DNA of 64,000 bases from Akkermansia massiliensis (GCF_018847375.1 NZ_CP072036.1:1240001-1304000), one strand, 5' to 3'; counted from the stretch's first letter, positions 1-9,607 are shown. Notes: generated by a model from the sequence alone, not told the origin. Numbers and translations are program-made.

Positions 1-652
1 TCTTGGCCTTTCCGTGGTCGAAGTAATTCATCAGGTGGGAACGGTCCAGCCATTTCAGAGCTCTGGCGGAAGCGTCAAACTCCACCGGAAGCGTGATGAA
101 GGCGAAGATGGTGGTCATGGCAAACAGGCCGATGCCCAGCCCCAGCACCCACGGGGAACCGCCCATGGCCAGCAGGATAATGCCGATGATCAGCACGATG
201 CTCACCAGATTGGAGGAGAACTGGACGATGGGAACCAGCGCGGACCGCAGGCCCAGCCAGTGATAGGCCTGGGCGTGCTGTACGGCATGCCCCACTTCAT
301 GGGCCGCCACCGCCGCGGCGGCAATGCTGTTGGAATTGTAAACGGACTCGCTCAGGTTGACGGTCTTGTCCGCCGGATTGTAATGGTCCGTCAGGTGGCC
401 GGGGGTGGAAATCACCTTCACGTCCGTGATGTGGTTGTCCTTCAGCATCTGTTCCGCCACTTCCCGCCCGGTCACCGGAATGGGAATCTGGGAATATTCG
501 CTGAAACGGCTCTTCATGCGCGCGCTGACCAGCCAGCTCAGAAGCATGGAGCCCAGCAGAATCATCCAGTAAATGGTATAGGAATGCTGCGGGGCGGTTT
601 CCGCCGCCTGGGCCGTGTAGGAAAGGAAGTCGGTATTGAATAATTCAATCAT
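1..652 (-). CDS. YugP-like neutral zinc metallopeptidase (3' end outside window)
   Basis: The reverse strand reads openly from an ATG at 652 to the window edge, giving the first 217 residues. Residues 118-122 are HEVGH inside AAHEVGHAVQH, the zinc-binding HExxH helix of the YugP/Zn_peptidase_2 family. A hydrophobic segment lies near residues 22-38 (YWMILLGSMLLSWLV), and at least two more follow the active site, matching the membrane-embedded layout of the family. The sequence after HExxH (FDASARALKWL) carries the family's conserved EFDAS motif, likely the third zinc ligand. The physiological substrate of this family is poorly known. The C-terminus is missing only because the window ends. Confidence 0.88.
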   Translation of the reverse strand, partial: MIELFNTDFLSYTAQAAETAPQHSYTIYWMILLGSMLLSWLVSARMKSRFSEYSQIPIPVTGREVAEQMLKDNHITDVKVISTPGHLTDHYNPADKTVNLSESVYNSNSIAAAAVAAHEVGHAVQHAQAYHWLGLRSALVPIVQFSSNLVSIVLIIGIILLAMGGSPWVLGLGIGLFAMTTIFAFITLPVEFDASARALKWLDRSHLMNYFDHGKAK

Positions 653-767
653 TGCAAGTTTGACCTTATATCATAAGGCTTTGTTGAATCCAGAGGGCGC
701 CGTGTCAGCCGCCGGGGGAGGTTCCCCCGGCTTCTGTCATACGGAAACATGCGGAAGAACGGTGCAT

Positions 768-1226
768 TCAATCGTCCGCCTTCTGGGAAAGAAGTTTGCC
801 GTCCGGGGCATAGTAAAGCTCCAGTTTGCGGACGGCGGTGGTTTCTGACCGGCAGTCCACCCGGTACTTCAGGGCTCCCCTGGCGGTGATCTGCTTGGCG
901 CGGCGGGGAGCGTACCCCGGGAAATCGCGGGCGATGGCCGCCGTAACGGGGGCGGGCAGATCCTGAAGGCGCATGTCCGCCTTAATCAGGCAGACGGTGC
1001 CGTCCGGATAAAGCTTGACGTCGTATTCCAGGCCGTTGAGGTGGAATTCCGCCTCGTAAACGTCTTCGTCGTTGTCGAAATCCCATTCGATGGCGCCGGC
1101 GTTCGGATACTGCTTCTGCACCTGTTCCTTCACGGGGGCGGGAACTCGGGAGGCCGGAATATCCGCCAAAGCCGGAAGGGTGAATGCGGCAGCGAGAGTG
1201 GTCGTAAGTATACGTGAAATATTCAT
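768..1226 (-). CDS. secreted PepSY-like domain protein
   Basis: Predicted 152-residue protein starting at MNISR. A TTG nine codons upstream could extend the frame, but the ATG places the signal peptide (about residues 1-21, ending LPALA) at the N-terminus. After cleavage there are two related repeats of about 60 residues, each with the pattern of a basic/acidic helix followed by beta-strands. One contains YPNAGAIEWDFDNDEDVYEAE and the other begins PAPVTAAIARDFPGYAP. This is the PepSY-like (DUF2874/BLIP-like) fold found in periplasmic proteins of Bacteroidota and Verrucomicrobiota. No catalytic residues are visible. A binding or inhibitor role is possible but inferred. It is divergent from the cobA-hemD gene. 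Confidence 0.75.
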   Translation of the reverse strand: MNISRILTTTLAAAFTLPALADIPASRVPAPVKEQVQKQYPNAGAIEWDFDNDEDVYEAEFHLNGLEYDVKLYPDGTVCLIKADMRLQDLPAPVTAAIARDFPGYAPRRAKQITARGALKYRVDCRSETTAVRKLELYYAPDGKLLSQKADD

Positions 1227-1348
1227 AAATACGTGATAATTGTATTTATTCAAAAAACAAGAATCTTTTGTGGATGTCTTGTGACAATTCTGCCATCAAT
1301 GGAATGAATCCGGGCATGGCGGGGTTTATTGTCGCCAAAAAGCGGGTG

Positions 1349-2887
1349 ATGGAGTTGAATGACAGCATGCAACAGGGTATTGTTTATTTGCTTGGAGCGG
1401 GTCCGGGGGATCCCGGCCTGATGACCGTCCGCGGGCGGGAACTGGTGGAAGCGGCGGAAGTGCTGGTATATGATGCGCTGAGCTCGGCGGAACTGTTGAA
1501 CTGGGCTCCTGCCGCCTGTGAAAGGATTTTTGTGGGCAAGCGGGCTTCCCGCCACGCCCTGCCGCAGGAGGAAATCAATGCCCTGCTGGTCAAGCTGGGA
1601 CGCGCCGGGAAAAAAGTGGTGCGCCTGAAAGGCGGCGATCCCTACGTCTTCGGGCGCGGGGGGGAGGAAGCGGACGCCCTGCATGAAGCGGGCGTGCCGT
1701 TTGAAGTCATTCCGGGCATTACCTCCGCCATTGCGGGGCCGGCCTATGCGGGCATTCCGGTGACGCACCGCAAGTACTGCACGCAATTTACCGTATTCAC
1801 GGGCCATGAAGACGTGAACAAGAAGGAATCTTCCCTGGACCTGAAAGGAATCGCCGGAGCGCAGGGCACGAAAATCATGCTGATGGGCATGCAGAAGCTG
1901 GCGGACGTCTGCGAAGCCCTGACCGGATACGGGCAGGAGCCGTCCACGCCGGCCGCCGCCATCCAGTGGGCCACCACGGGCATTCAGCGCACGGTCACGG
2001 GCACTGTCCGGACGCTGCCCGCCAAGGTTCAAAAGGCCGGGCTGGGCGCCCCTGCGGTGGTCGTGATCGGGGATGTGGTGAAGGAACGCGACAGCCTGGA
2101 CTGGTTTGAAAAACTGCCCCTGTTCGGCAAGCGCATCGTGGTGACGCGCACCCGCGCCCAGGCCGGGGAATTGAGCGTGCGCCTGCGCCGTCTGGGTGCG
2201 GAAGTGCTGGAAATGCCCACTATCCGCATGGCACCCCCCTCCAACAAGCGGGAATTTGCGGAAGGCGTGGTGCACGCCCATACCTATGACTGGCTGGTGT
2301 TCTCCAGCCCCAACGGGGTGGAACGCTTCTTCCAGGCGTTTTTTGCCGTGTACCAGGACATCCGGAGCATCGGAGGCGCCAGGATTGCGGCCATCGGGCC
2401 CGGAACGGAGGCGAAGCTCCGGGAATATGGGCTGGCCGTGGATATCATGCCTAAAAAATTCGTGGCGGAAGGACTCGTCAAGGCCTTCAAGGACGCCCGC
2501 GAGGAAATCGGAACCATTGAGCACAGCACGTTCCTGTGGGTGCGCGGGGAGGAAGCGCGGCGCGTGATTTACGACGGCCTGACCGCTCTGGGAGCTATTG
2601 TGGACGAATGCATCGCCTACAGGACGGAAGCGGAAACGGAGGACGTGGCGGGAGCCCAGGCGGCTTTCCGGGAGCGGGGGGCGGATATCGTGACGTTCAC
2701 CAGCTCCTCCACGGCGGAAAACTTTTTCAAGCTGGGGCTTCCATGGCCGGACGGCTGCAAGGCCGCCAGCATCGGGCCCGTGACCACGGCAACCCTCAAG
2801 GAGCTGGGGCGCGCACCCTCGATTACCGCGAAAACGCACGACATCAACGGCCTGGTGGAGGCCATCGTCAAGGCCGCCGGCAAATAG
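1349..2887 (+). CDS. cobA-hemD: uroporphyrinogen-III C-methyltransferase / uroporphyrinogen-III synthase fusion
   Basis: A two-domain enzyme of about 512 residues. The N-terminal half is a SAM-dependent uroporphyrinogen methyltransferase (SUMT): it has GAGPGDPGLMTVRG near the start, GGDPYVFGRGGEE, and IPGITSAIAGPAYAGIPVTHR. From about residue 250 (FGKRIVVTRTRAQAGEL) a HemD fold follows, ending with a TFTSSSTAENF-type motif. HemD closes hydroxymethylbilane to uroporphyrinogen III, and SUMT methylates it to precorrin-2 for siroheme or cobalamin. The fusion couples the two consecutive steps. The reading frame extends upstream to 1268, but homology begins only after the ATG at 1349 (another ATG is at 1367), so the start is a choice between those two. 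Confidence 0.93.
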   Translation: MELNDSMQQGIVYLLGAGPGDPGLMTVRGRELVEAAEVLVYDALSSAELLNWAPAACERIFVGKRASRHALPQEEINALLVKLGRAGKKVVRLKGGDPYVFGRGGEEADALHEAGVPFEVIPGITSAIAGPAYAGIPVTHRKYCTQFTVFTGHEDVNKKESSLDLKGIAGAQGTKIMLMGMQKLADVCEALTGYGQEPSTPAAAIQWATTGIQRTVTGTVRTLPAKVQKAGLGAPAVVVIGDVVKERDSLDWFEKLPLFGKRIVVTRTRAQAGELSVRLRRLGAEVLEMPTIRMAPPSNKREFAEGVVHAHTYDWLVFSSPNGVERFFQAFFAVYQDIRSIGGARIAAIGPGTEAKLREYGLAVDIMPKKFVAEGLVKAFKDAREEIGTIEHSTFLWVRGEEARRVIYDGLTALGAIVDECIAYRTEAETEDVAGAQAAFRERGADIVTFTSSSTAENFFKLGLPWPDGCKAASIGPVTTATLKELGRAPSITAKTHDINGLVEAIVKAAGK

Positions 2888-2888
2888 G

Positions 2889-2922
2889 AAAAACGGTGCG
2901 CCCCGCGGGAGATGCCGGGGCG
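2889..2922 (-). terminator. intrinsic terminator, reverse strand
   Basis: A 7-bp perfect stem, CGCCCCG at 2899-2905 and CGGGGCG at 2916-2922, is followed on the reverse strand by a T-run (2889-2893). It lies between the convergent cobA-hemD and lipoprotein genes. By orientation it should end the lipoprotein transcript, and it may work in both directions. Confidence 0.55.
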
Positions 2923-2958
2923 GAACGGATGGAAAAGCGTTATCCGGGGAAATGCCGT

Positions 2959-3396
2959 TTAAAAGCCATTGACGGCTTCCCAGCCGATGACCTTTCCATT
3001 TTCAAACAGGACATTATAGGAAACGGGCGGACGGCTGCCCAGGGGCATCGTGACGCCTATCCCGGTGCCTACCCCGGAATCCCTGCTGCGGAATCCGCCT
3101 CCGCCCAGGCCCACGGACCAGCCCGTGCCGCTCCGCGTGTAAATCCACCGTTCCGTATTCTTCCCGTTCATCCGGCCTGCCATCTTCTGTTCAGGTTCCC
3201 CCCATGCCAGCAGGACCGCCATGGGGGACATGCCCTTTTCCAGCTCTCCGCGCGCCACTTTGGCCTGCTGCTCCTTCGGAAGCTGTTCATAGGCCTGCAT
3301 ATTCTTCGCGATGCGGTCGGACGGCGTGGGGGAACAGGCCCCCAGCAGCGCGAGGCAGGCGGGAAGCAGGACGAAAGGAAGGCTCGTTTTCATCAT
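2959..3396 (-). CDS. small outer-membrane-type lipoprotein, function unknown
   Basis: A 145-residue protein starting MMKTSLPFVLLPACLALLGAC. LLGAC is a clear lipobox, so the mature protein is probably acylated at Cys 21 or 20, depending on which of the tandem ATGs is used. The next segment is helical and charged (RIAKNMQAYEQLPKEQQAKVARGELEKGM). It is followed by SPMAVLLAWGEPEQK, which resembles the SmpA/BamE-like turn in which a gene product checks a structural ratio (KGMSxxxVxxxxGxP). The C-terminal half is glycine-rich beta sequence. An OmlA/BamE-like fold is possible but unproven. The frame stays open upstream to 3729, but this overlaps topB and has no signal peptide. Confidence 0.72.
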   Translation of the reverse strand: MMKTSLPFVLLPACLALLGACSPTPSDRIAKNMQAYEQLPKEQQAKVARGELEKGMSPMAVLLAWGEPEQKMAGRMNGKNTERWIYTRSGTGWSVGLGGGGFRSRDSGVGTGIGVTMPLGSRPPVSYNVLFENGKVIGWEAVNGF

Positions 3397-3634
3397 CCCA
3401 CAAATAGCATGGCGTAAGATGGCTGGCAAGGTGCCAGCGCGGCTTTTCCGGAAAATGGAGGCGGGAAAATCCGTTATTCTGACATAAAAGCTCGCTTTTC
3501 CCGTAAATACATAATTGGTTATTGACAAGCATGGGGGGTAGGGGAGTAGGAATTCACCTCCAAATGCAACGCGCCGCAGATGCGGGAAAGGTTGCCGCCA
3601 CTGTTTACCACTTCTATTTTTCCGAGCCGCCGAT

Positions 3635-6268
3635 ATGTCCAAAACGTTAATTATAGCAGAAAAGCCGAGCGTCGCCACTGATCTGGCGAGAGTCCTCGGC
3701 AAGGAGCTTGGGAAATTCACCCGGGACAAATCCGGCGCGTTTTACCAGAATGACCGGGCCATCATCACGTCCGCCGTGGGCCACCTGCTGGAACAGAAGA
3801 AGCCCATGACGGAGGGCGGCAAGTCCCTGCCATGGAAGTTCGACTATCTGCCCGTCATCCCCAGGACGTTTGAACTGGAACCCATCAAGCAGTCGGAAGA
3901 CCGCCTGAAAAAGGTTCTCCAGCTCGCCAAAAGCAAGGACGTGACGGAAATCGTCAACGCATGCGATGCCGGGCGCGAAGGAGAGCTCATTTTCCACAAC
4001 CTGGTGCGTTACGGAAAATGGACCAAGCCTGCGCGCCGCCTGTGGATGCAGTCCATGACGGATGAAGCCATCCTGAATGCGTGGCACAGCATGCGGAGCG
4101 AGACCGACATGCAGCCCCTGACGAACGCCGCCGTGTGCCGTTCCGAATCAGACTGGCTGGTGGGCCTGAACAGCACCCGCGCCCTTACCATCCTGCAATC
4201 CCGCGGAGGCTTCAACGTCACCCCCGCCGGACGCGTGCAGACTCCCACGCTGGCTATTCTGACGCAGAGGGAACTGGAAATCCAGGCGTTTGAACCGGTG
4301 CCCTATTCGGAAGTGTGGGCGGAATTCGGCGTGCAGTCCGGCTCCTACTCCGGCCGCTGGATTGACCGGGACTGGAAAAAGGACGACAACCCGCAGTCCC
4401 GCGCGGAACGCATCTGGGACCCGGAACAGGCGACCGTCATCCGCGACCGCTGCCGCGGCAAATCCGGCACGGTGACGGAGGAAAAGAAACCCGTCACAAC
4501 CATCGCCCCGCTGTTGTATGACCTGACCTCCCTCCAGAGGGAAGCCGCCAACCGCTACGGCTTTTCCGCCAAGCGCACGCTGCAGCTGGCCCAGGAGTGC
4601 TATGAAAAGCACAAGGTGCTCACCTATCCCCGTACGGACTCCCGCTACCTGCCGGAGGACTATCTGGGCAAGGTTTACGGCATCGTGGGCACGGTGGCGG
4701 AACAGGACCCGGAATTCGCCACTTTTGCGAAGGACATCCTGGACAACAAGCGCATCAAGCCCAACCGGCGCGTGTTTGACACGAAAAAGGTAAGCGACCA
4801 CTTCGCCATCATCCCGACCGGCAAGATGGAAAAGCTCACCGGAGACGCGCAGAAACTCTTTGAAATGGTCATGGCCCGCTTCCTGGCCGTCTTTTTCCCC
4901 CCCGCCGTGTTTGAGGACACGCGCAGAACCACGCTCATTGCCCACCAGGGCGGCGTGACGGACGCCTTCCTCACCACGGGGCGCGTGCTGGTGGAACCGG
5001 GCTGGCAGGCCGTCTACGGACGCAAGGCGGGCAGTTCCTCCAAGGAAGAGCTGGTGCCCGTCCATGACGGGGAACAGGCTGCCGTGCGTGAAATTGAAAT
5101 CCGCAACGCCATGACCAAGCCGCCCGCACGGTATAATGAAGCCACGCTGCTGGCCGCCATGGAAGGCGCCGGAAAGCTGGTGCATGACGAAGAACTGGCC
5201 GCCGCCATGAGCGAACGCGGCCTGGGCACCCCCGCCACCCGCGCCTCCATCATTGAAGGCCTGATTTCCCAGGAATACATTGTCCGTGACGGCCGCGAGC
5301 TTCTGGCGACGCGCCGCGGGATTGAACTGATCGCCCTGCTGGAACGCATCGGGCTGAAAACGCTTACCTCCCCCAGCCTCACCGGGGAATGGGAATACAA
5401 GCTCAAGCAGATGGAGCAGGCCGCCCTGCCGAGGGACTCCTTCATGGAAGGCATCAAGACTCTGACCGGGGAAATCGTGAAGAGGGTGAAAGACTTCCGG
5501 GAAGCCCAGCAGCAGGTGGAACTGCCGGAAATGGAACTGGACTGCCCGTCCTGCCATGCCCACGGCCTGAAAAACACGCTGGACGCCGTTTCCTGCCGTT
5601 CCTGCAAGTTCAGCATCCGCAAGGTCATCTCCGGCCGCGACATGACGGATGAAGAGCTGAAAACCCTCATTGTGGACGGCAAGACGGGAATCCTCCACGG
5701 ATTCACCTCCCGGTTCGGCAAACCCTTTGAAGCGGGGCTGGAGCTCAACGACAAGTTCCGCGCCACGCTCTACTTCCCGGCACGGGAGGAGGACGAAGCC
5801 GCCGGGACGGAGGAAGCCGTGAAAGTGGCCTCCGTCACCATCCCGGACATGGGGGAACACGATGTGATGGAAACGGCCAAGGCCTGGAAAGTCCCTTCCC
5901 TGGCCATTGGAAAGGAAAATGCCGCCGTCTCCGTTTCCCGCACCATCCTGGGCCGTGAAATCCCGCTGGACCAGGTGTTGAAGATTCTGGCGAAAGGAAA
6001 GTCCGACCTGATGAAGGGCTTCATCTCCCAGCGCACCAAGCGCCCGTTTGACGCTTATCTGGTCTTCAATGCGAAGACGGGCAAGATCGGCTTTGAATTC
6101 CCGCCCCGGGAAAAGAAATATCCGGCTAAAAAAGCTGCGGCCAAGTCGGAAGACAAGGAAAAAGCTTCGGCTTCCAAAACGGCCAGGACGCCCAAAACTG
6201 CCGGGAAAGGCGCGGGAAGAAGCGCTAAAACGGCAGAGGCGGCTCCTAAAAAAGGGAAGAAGCAATAA
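3635..6268 (+). CDS. topB: DNA topoisomerase III (type IA), long C-terminal variant
   Basis: An 877-residue type IA topoisomerase. The Toprim domain opens with [21 protein letters not shown] and contains the metal motif DAGREGE near residue 112. The catalytic tyrosine is Y331 in [12 protein letters not shown]. Conserved TopB blocks [16 protein letters not shown] and [12 protein letters not shown] are present. E. coli TopB is about 650 residues, so this one is extended. A zinc-ribbon-like CPSC...CRSC module sits near residue 635. Two Toprim-associated C-terminal repeats follow ([16 protein letters not shown] and [17 protein letters not shown]). The last 45 residues are Lys/Ala-rich. It relaxes and decatenates single-strand-containing DNA. 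Confidence 0.95.
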   Translation: MSKTLIIAEKPSVATDLARVLGKELGKFTRDKSGAFYQNDRAIITSAVGHLLEQKKPMTEGGKSLPWKFDYLPVIPRTFELEPIKQSEDRLKKVLQLAKSKDVTEIVNACDAGREGELIFHNLVRYGKWTKPARRLWMQSMTDEAILNAWHSMRSETDMQPLTNAAVCRSESDWLVGLNSTRALTILQSRGGFNVTPAGRVQTPTLAILTQRELEIQAFEPVPYSEVWAEFGVQSGSYSGRWIDRDWKKDDNPQSRAERIWDPEQATVIRDRCRGKSGTVTEEKKPVTTIAPLLYDLTSLQREAANRYGFSAKRTLQLAQECYEKHKVLTYPRTDSRYLPEDYLGKVYGIVGTVAEQDPEFATFAKDILDNKRIKPNRRVFDTKKVSDHFAIIPTGKMEKLTGDAQKLFEMVMARFLAVFFPPAVFEDTRRTTLIAHQGGVTDAFLTTGRVLVEPGWQAVYGRKAGSSSKEELVPVHDGEQAAVREIEIRNAMTKPPARYNEATLLAAMEGAGKLVHDEELAAAMSERGLGTPATRASIIEGLISQEYIVRDGRELLATRRGIELIALLERIGLKTLTSPSLTGEWEYKLKQMEQAALPRDSFMEGIKTLTGEIVKRVKDFREAQQQVELPEMELDCPSCHAHGLKNTLDAVSCRSCKFSIRKVISGRDMTDEELKTLIVDGKTGILHGFTSRFGKPFEAGLELNDKFRATLYFPAREEDEAAGTEEAVKVASVTIPDMGEHDVMETAKAWKVPSLAIGKENAAVSVSRTILGREIPLDQVLKILAKGKSDLMKGFISQRTKRPFDAYLVFNAKTGKIGFEFPPREKKYPAKKAAAKSEDKEKASASKTARTPKTAGKGAGRSAKTAEAAPKKGKKQ

Positions 6269-6434
6269 CTGCGGTCCGAGGATTTTCTCCGGATGCGCGG
6301 TCAGGGAGGCATGAGGCCCCTGGTTGGCGGGAATGATGAGGGGCGGGAGACCCTCACTCCCGGGTAAGCCAAATTCAGTTTCCCCTGCTTCTTCCAATTC
6401 CCCCCCGGTTTGTCACGGTCTCCCGCCCGGGAAA

Positions 6435-6452
6435 AAGGGCCTTCCGGCCCTT
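6435..6452 (+). terminator. hairpin after topB, possible terminator
   Basis: AAGGGCC and GGCCCTT pair perfectly around a TTCC loop about 165 bases after the topB stop codon. There is no proper T-tract after the stem, so termination is uncertain. Confidence 0.3.
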
Positions 6453-6570
6453 ATCGGCCCTGCATGGCCTCCGGATGACATGTGATGAGGCCGTTTTCTC
6501 CTTTCTTGTTCCGGGTTCCCGATGCAGCGGCGGTCAATTAAAAGCTTTTATCCGGCCGGCCCTGTTGTTA

Positions 6571-6588
6571 GGGTTGCAGTTGCAACCC
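6571..6588. repeat. palindrome just upstream of the SHD1-type gene
   Basis: GGGTTGCA and TGCAACCC form a perfect inverted repeat with a 2-base centre, ending 13 bases before the ATG at 6602. It could be an operator or an RNA hairpin covering the translation start. No SD-like sequence is visible between the two. Confidence 0.45.
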
Positions 6589-6601
6589 TGTGTCCCTGAC
6601 G

Positions 6602-7774
6602 ATGAAACTCCTTCTGCTTGCTGTGCTGGTATGGTGCGGCGCGGTTTGTGCGCCGGCTGATGAATATGCCTTTCCGGGCGAACGGGAATGGATATCCAAG
6701 CTCGGAGACGTGGTAAAAGGCAGTTTTCAATCCTGCACGGGTTCCAGATTGGCGCTTAAAACGGGGCGGAAACGTGTGGAAATTCCGCTGAACCGCCTGG
6801 ATGAGGAAGACGCGGCGCTGGCGGCTTCCCTGACGGGCACGGCGGCGCGCCGGGACCTGAAGCTGGCCGCGATGCTCTGGCCGTTCCTGATGAAGGAGCT
6901 GGAAAAAACAACGTGGACGCCGGTGGAAAAAGACATCACTCCCCGGTATAATGAAGCGGCCCGGAAAAACCCCACCAGAACCTTGACGGGAACCAGGAAG
7001 GTGGACGGGCTGGTCTGTACCACCTCCCTTTCCGCCATCAAGGGCCCTCCGTTCCGAATTCAGGAATACTGCCGCCCGCAGGCGCGCCCGGAAAGCGGGA
7101 GGGGGCAGAAAAACTTTGACATGGTTCTGGACCAGGGAAGCCTTTACGCCTATTACGATACCGGAAAAGGACTGCTCATTCCCTCCAAGTACATGCCTGA
7201 GGAACGGACGGAAATGCGCGCTCCCGTTTCCTCCCTGCTTCCTCCGGGCGAACGACTCGCCGCAAGGGAGACAAAATCCTACAGCAATGCGGACTACTCC
7301 CTGTCCATGGAAAGCCGCCCCGTCAAGGGAGCCTATGAAACGTGCAAGCCCAATTCCCTGGGAAAAAAGAAGCTGGTGATGTACTGGAATACGGAGGGCA
7401 AAATGGTCTGCGGCATCATGAAGCTGGACTACGACAACATGCGCGTTGCCGCCCTGTTTGACGACCAGCGGAAGCTGATGAACGCTCCGGGGCTGGGGTA
7501 TGCCGTGATTCTTTCCCGTCTGGATAAAAAAGGCCGGGACTCCAGGGAGGACGGCCGTTACTGCCATGTGGCGCTGGCTGCGGACGGGCTGCCCGTGTAC
7601 CACCATGAAGGCCCGGAGGACGAGGCCGCCATGAACCCGCTGCTTTACGGGAAACTCCGTGATTCCGAAAAGAAAGCGGCGCTGGCGGAGGAAAGAAAAC
7701 GCGAACAGGCATTCCGTGCCAGGCAGGAAGCTCGTCAACGCCTGGTGGAATCCGCCAGGAAGCGGAGAGAATAG
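6602..7774 (+). CDS. secreted SHD1-type (SLA1 homology) domain protein
   Basis: A 390-residue protein with a signal peptide (KLLLLAVLVWCGAVCA). A GTG four codons earlier is a less likely start. Residues about 25-75 (REWISKLGDVVKGSF..., RKRVEIPLNRLDEEDAAL) match the SHD1-like module common in Planctomycetes and Verrucomicrobia, where the pattern is RxW, a beta-barrel of the G-x-F-x-S type, then VPLxxLSxxD. The remaining 300 residues have no family I recognise; they are mainly beta, with a long basic C-terminal helix (ERKREQAFRARQEARQRL). SHD1 modules in bacteria are thought to bind peptides or cell-surface ligands. The function here is unknown. Confidence 0.7.
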   Translation: MKLLLLAVLVWCGAVCAPADEYAFPGEREWISKLGDVVKGSFQSCTGSRLALKTGRKRVEIPLNRLDEEDAALAASLTGTAARRDLKLAAMLWPFLMKELEKTTWTPVEKDITPRYNEAARKNPTRTLTGTRKVDGLVCTTSLSAIKGPPFRIQEYCRPQARPESGRGQKNFDMVLDQGSLYAYYDTGKGLLIPSKYMPEERTEMRAPVSSLLPPGERLAARETKSYSNADYSLSMESRPVKGAYETCKPNSLGKKKLVMYWNTEGKMVCGIMKLDYDNMRVAALFDDQRKLMNAPGLGYAVILSRLDKKGRDSREDGRYCHVALAADGLPVYHHEGPEDEAAMNPLLYGKLRDSEKKAALAEERKREQAFRARQEARQRLVESARKRRE

Positions 7775-7801
7775 TCCGTCCTTGAATCTTTTCTGGAAAG
7801 A

Positions 7802-8674
7802 TTACTCCTCGGAAAGATGGTCCGGGTGAATGGAGTAGTGCCCGGGGGCGTCCAGCGTGTCAATAAGGGCCATGTCTTCTCCGTCCAGGGAGAAGCCGAA
7901 AATGTCCAGGTTGGCTTTGATTCTGTCCGCATGCACGGATTTGGGGAGGGGCACGATGCCGCGCTGGAGTTCCCAGCGGAGGCATATCTGGGCTACGGAT
8001 TTTTTATGCTTGTCCGCGATGCGGCGCAGGACGGGTTCCTCCAGGACGCCTCCGCGGGCCAGGGGGCCCCATGATTCCACCAGAATGCCGTGTTCCCGGC
8101 AGAAGGCGACCGCTTCCGTCTGGTGGTACCTGGGATTGATTTCCAGCTGGTTCACCATGGGGATGGTATCGGCTTGTTCCATCAGGGCTTCCAAATGGCG
8201 GGGAAGGAAGTTGCTGACGCCGATGGCCCTTGCCTGGCCCTCCTTGTAAAGGCGCTCCATAGCTTTCCAGGTTTCCCTGTTCAGCTCTTTGTAGTCCTTC
8301 TCATATCCGGCGGGGATGGGCCAGTGGATCAGGTACAGGTCCAGATAATCCGTTTCGAGGCGGTTCAGGGAGGCGTCAAAAGCGCTCAGGGTGCTTTCAT
8401 AACCCTGGTCCGTGTTCCAGACTTTGCTGGTGATGAAGATTTCCTCCCGCGGAATGGAGCTTTCCCTGACGGCGCGTCCCACCGTTTTTTCATTGCCGTA
8501 TACGCTGGCTGTGTCAATGAGGCGGTAGCCTGCTTCCAGCGCGTCAAGAATGCTCCGGGTTCCCGACGTGTCGTCCGGGGCCAGGTAGGTTCCGTAACCG
8601 ATGCCGGGAATGGGGAGGCCGTTGCTCAGCCGCTGCGTATCTCCGGGGGAAGTGATGATTTTCATACTCTTCAT
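7802..8674 (-). CDS. aldo/keto reductase
   Basis: A 290-residue NADPH-dependent oxidoreductase of the AKR superfamily, close to the 2,5-diketo-D-gluconate reductase group. The catalytic tetrad is visible: D in LIDTASVYGNE, Y in the same segment, K in FITSKVW and H in YLIHWP. The cofactor-binding end has GIVPLPKSVHADRIKANLDIFGF, where K and R bind the NADP 2'-phosphate. The start is either MKSMK at 8674 or the ATG three codons later. It is transcribed away from the SHD1-type gene and toward it in space (convergent stops 7774/7802). The exact substrate cannot be deduced. Confidence 0.92.
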   Translation of the reverse strand: MKSMKIITSPGDTQRLSNGLPIPGIGYGTYLAPDDTSGTRSILDALEAGYRLIDTASVYGNEKTVGRAVRESSIPREEIFITSKVWNTDQGYESTLSAFDASLNRLETDYLDLYLIHWPIPAGYEKDYKELNRETWKAMERLYKEGQARAIGVSNFLPRHLEALMEQADTIPMVNQLEINPRYHQTEAVAFCREHGILVESWGPLARGGVLEEPVLRRIADKHKKSVAQICLRWELQRGIVPLPKSVHADRIKANLDIFGFSLDGEDMALIDTLDAPGHYSIHPDHLSEE

Positions 8675-8750
8675 GAAGCACCCTCCGCCGGAAACGGTAA
8701 AGAGAACGCCTTGTCATGAGTGCGGCATGCGCGGCAGAAAGGGGGAGGGA

Positions 8751-9417
8751 TTATTTCCCGGCCTGGAGGCAGCGGTAGTAATAGTCCACGCGGGAGATGA
8801 ACCAGCTCCATTTATAGCCGGGGCGGCCGTTGGTCATCAGCGGGGCGGGGCAGTTCTTGCCGGACCAGTAGTTGTGGGGCACCACGTTGCGCAGGGGGAC
8901 GTTGTAGCGCATCATCAGCAGGGCCGCCAGCTTGGCTGTCTTGTTGTAGATGACGACGGGATTGTGCGTGGTGCATTCGCACATTTCAATGGCTACGGAG
9001 TATTGGTCGCCCGGGCCGGAGTGGTCCGCATGGTGGCCCGTTTCCGTCGTGGGAATGTGCTGGTACGCGCCGAACTGGTCCACCGTGAAGTGCCAGTTCA
9101 GGCTGCGGGATTTGCCACTGTTCAGGTAGCGGGAATGGGCGTTGGCGTCTCCCTTGGGGTTGGCGGTGCTGTGGATGGTGATGAAGCGGGGGCGCATGGA
9201 GGCCGCATGCCTGCGGGCATACGTGCTTTTGGGCATGTAGGAGACGCGGATGCCCACCTCACGGCCCATCTGGTTGGACGTGCGGGGGGACTACCGGGGC
9301 TTTTTGAATTTTGAAGGAGACGGCCGGCGGTCTCATTTTATCGTTCTGCGAGCAGCTGCAGAACGCCAGGGCGGCGAATACGGCAAGAAAGCCCGTCCAG
9401 ACAGATCTATATTCCAT
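8751..9417 (-). pseudogene. N-acetylmuramoyl-L-alanine amidase (Amidase_2), frameshifted N-terminus
   Basis: Reverse-strand translation from the ATG at 9417 gives a signal or lipoprotein-like leader (MEYRSVWTGFLAVFAALAFC, then SC) but hits a stop at about 9263. The enzyme itself is in the next frame from 9269 to 8751. It shows amidase_2 zinc motifs: ITIHSTAN, ending with VVPHNYWSGKNCP, and a WHFTVD / IPTTETGHHAD core. Removing one base from the G6 tract at 9284-9289 (C6 on this strand) joins them as VVPRTSNQMGREVG, giving about 221 residues. The family cleaves the MurNAc-L-Ala bond of peptidoglycan. As written the export signal is lost. If translation starts at 9269, a 172-residue cytoplasmic enzyme results. 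Confidence 0.75.
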
Positions 9418-9465
9418 GTGTTTGTTCTAGAAACAGCCCGGAAGGATTGCAAGCAGAATTTGGAA

Positions 9466-9483
9466 TTAGTTCAAGTGAACTAA
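9466..9483. promoter_or_regulatory. perfect palindrome upstream of the amidase gene, candidate operator
   Basis: TTAGTTCA and TGAACTAA are perfect inverted repeats around AG, 49 bases upstream of the amidase ATG. On the reverse strand TTGAAC, part of the palindrome, could be a -35 box spaced 17 bases from TGCAAT, so a bound dimer would overlap RNA polymerase. Confidence 0.4.
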
Positions 9484-9528
9484 TCAAGCCGTGTCATGGA
9501 GCTGCGGGTGCTCCCGGAGAGGAAGGCG

Positions 9529-9570
9529 CCAGACGGGCCGCGCCTTCGGGGGGAAGGGCGGCCCGCCTGG
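9529..9570. terminator. GC-rich hairpin downstream of aconitase
   Basis: CCAGACGGGCCGC (9529-9541) and GCGGCCCGCCTGG (9558-9570) pair almost perfectly. It lies 37 bases beyond the aconitase stop, on the transcript's 3' side. No clear T-run follows on the reverse strand, so it may be a processing or pause structure. Confidence 0.35.
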
Positions 9571-9607
9571 AAAGGATGCGGCGCCGGAAAAGCCCGGCCA
9601 AGCCGCG

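Larger units (their letters stand above)
6269..6601. other. intergenic region with two inverted repeats
   Basis: 333 bases between topB and the next gene, with no convincing ORF. It contains a perfect 7-bp inverted repeat with a TTCC loop (6435-6452), which may act in topB transcript ending although no T-run follows. Near its end is a perfect 8+2+8 palindrome (6571-6588). No tRNA-like or riboswitch-like structure was recognised. Confidence 0.6.

Noticed and set aside
1250..2839. 529-codon reverse open frame
   Set aside because: It is a shadow of cobA-hemD.
4148..6397. 749-codon reverse open frame
   Set aside because: It is antisense to topB, in GC-rich DNA where stops are rare; the topB motifs are unambiguous.
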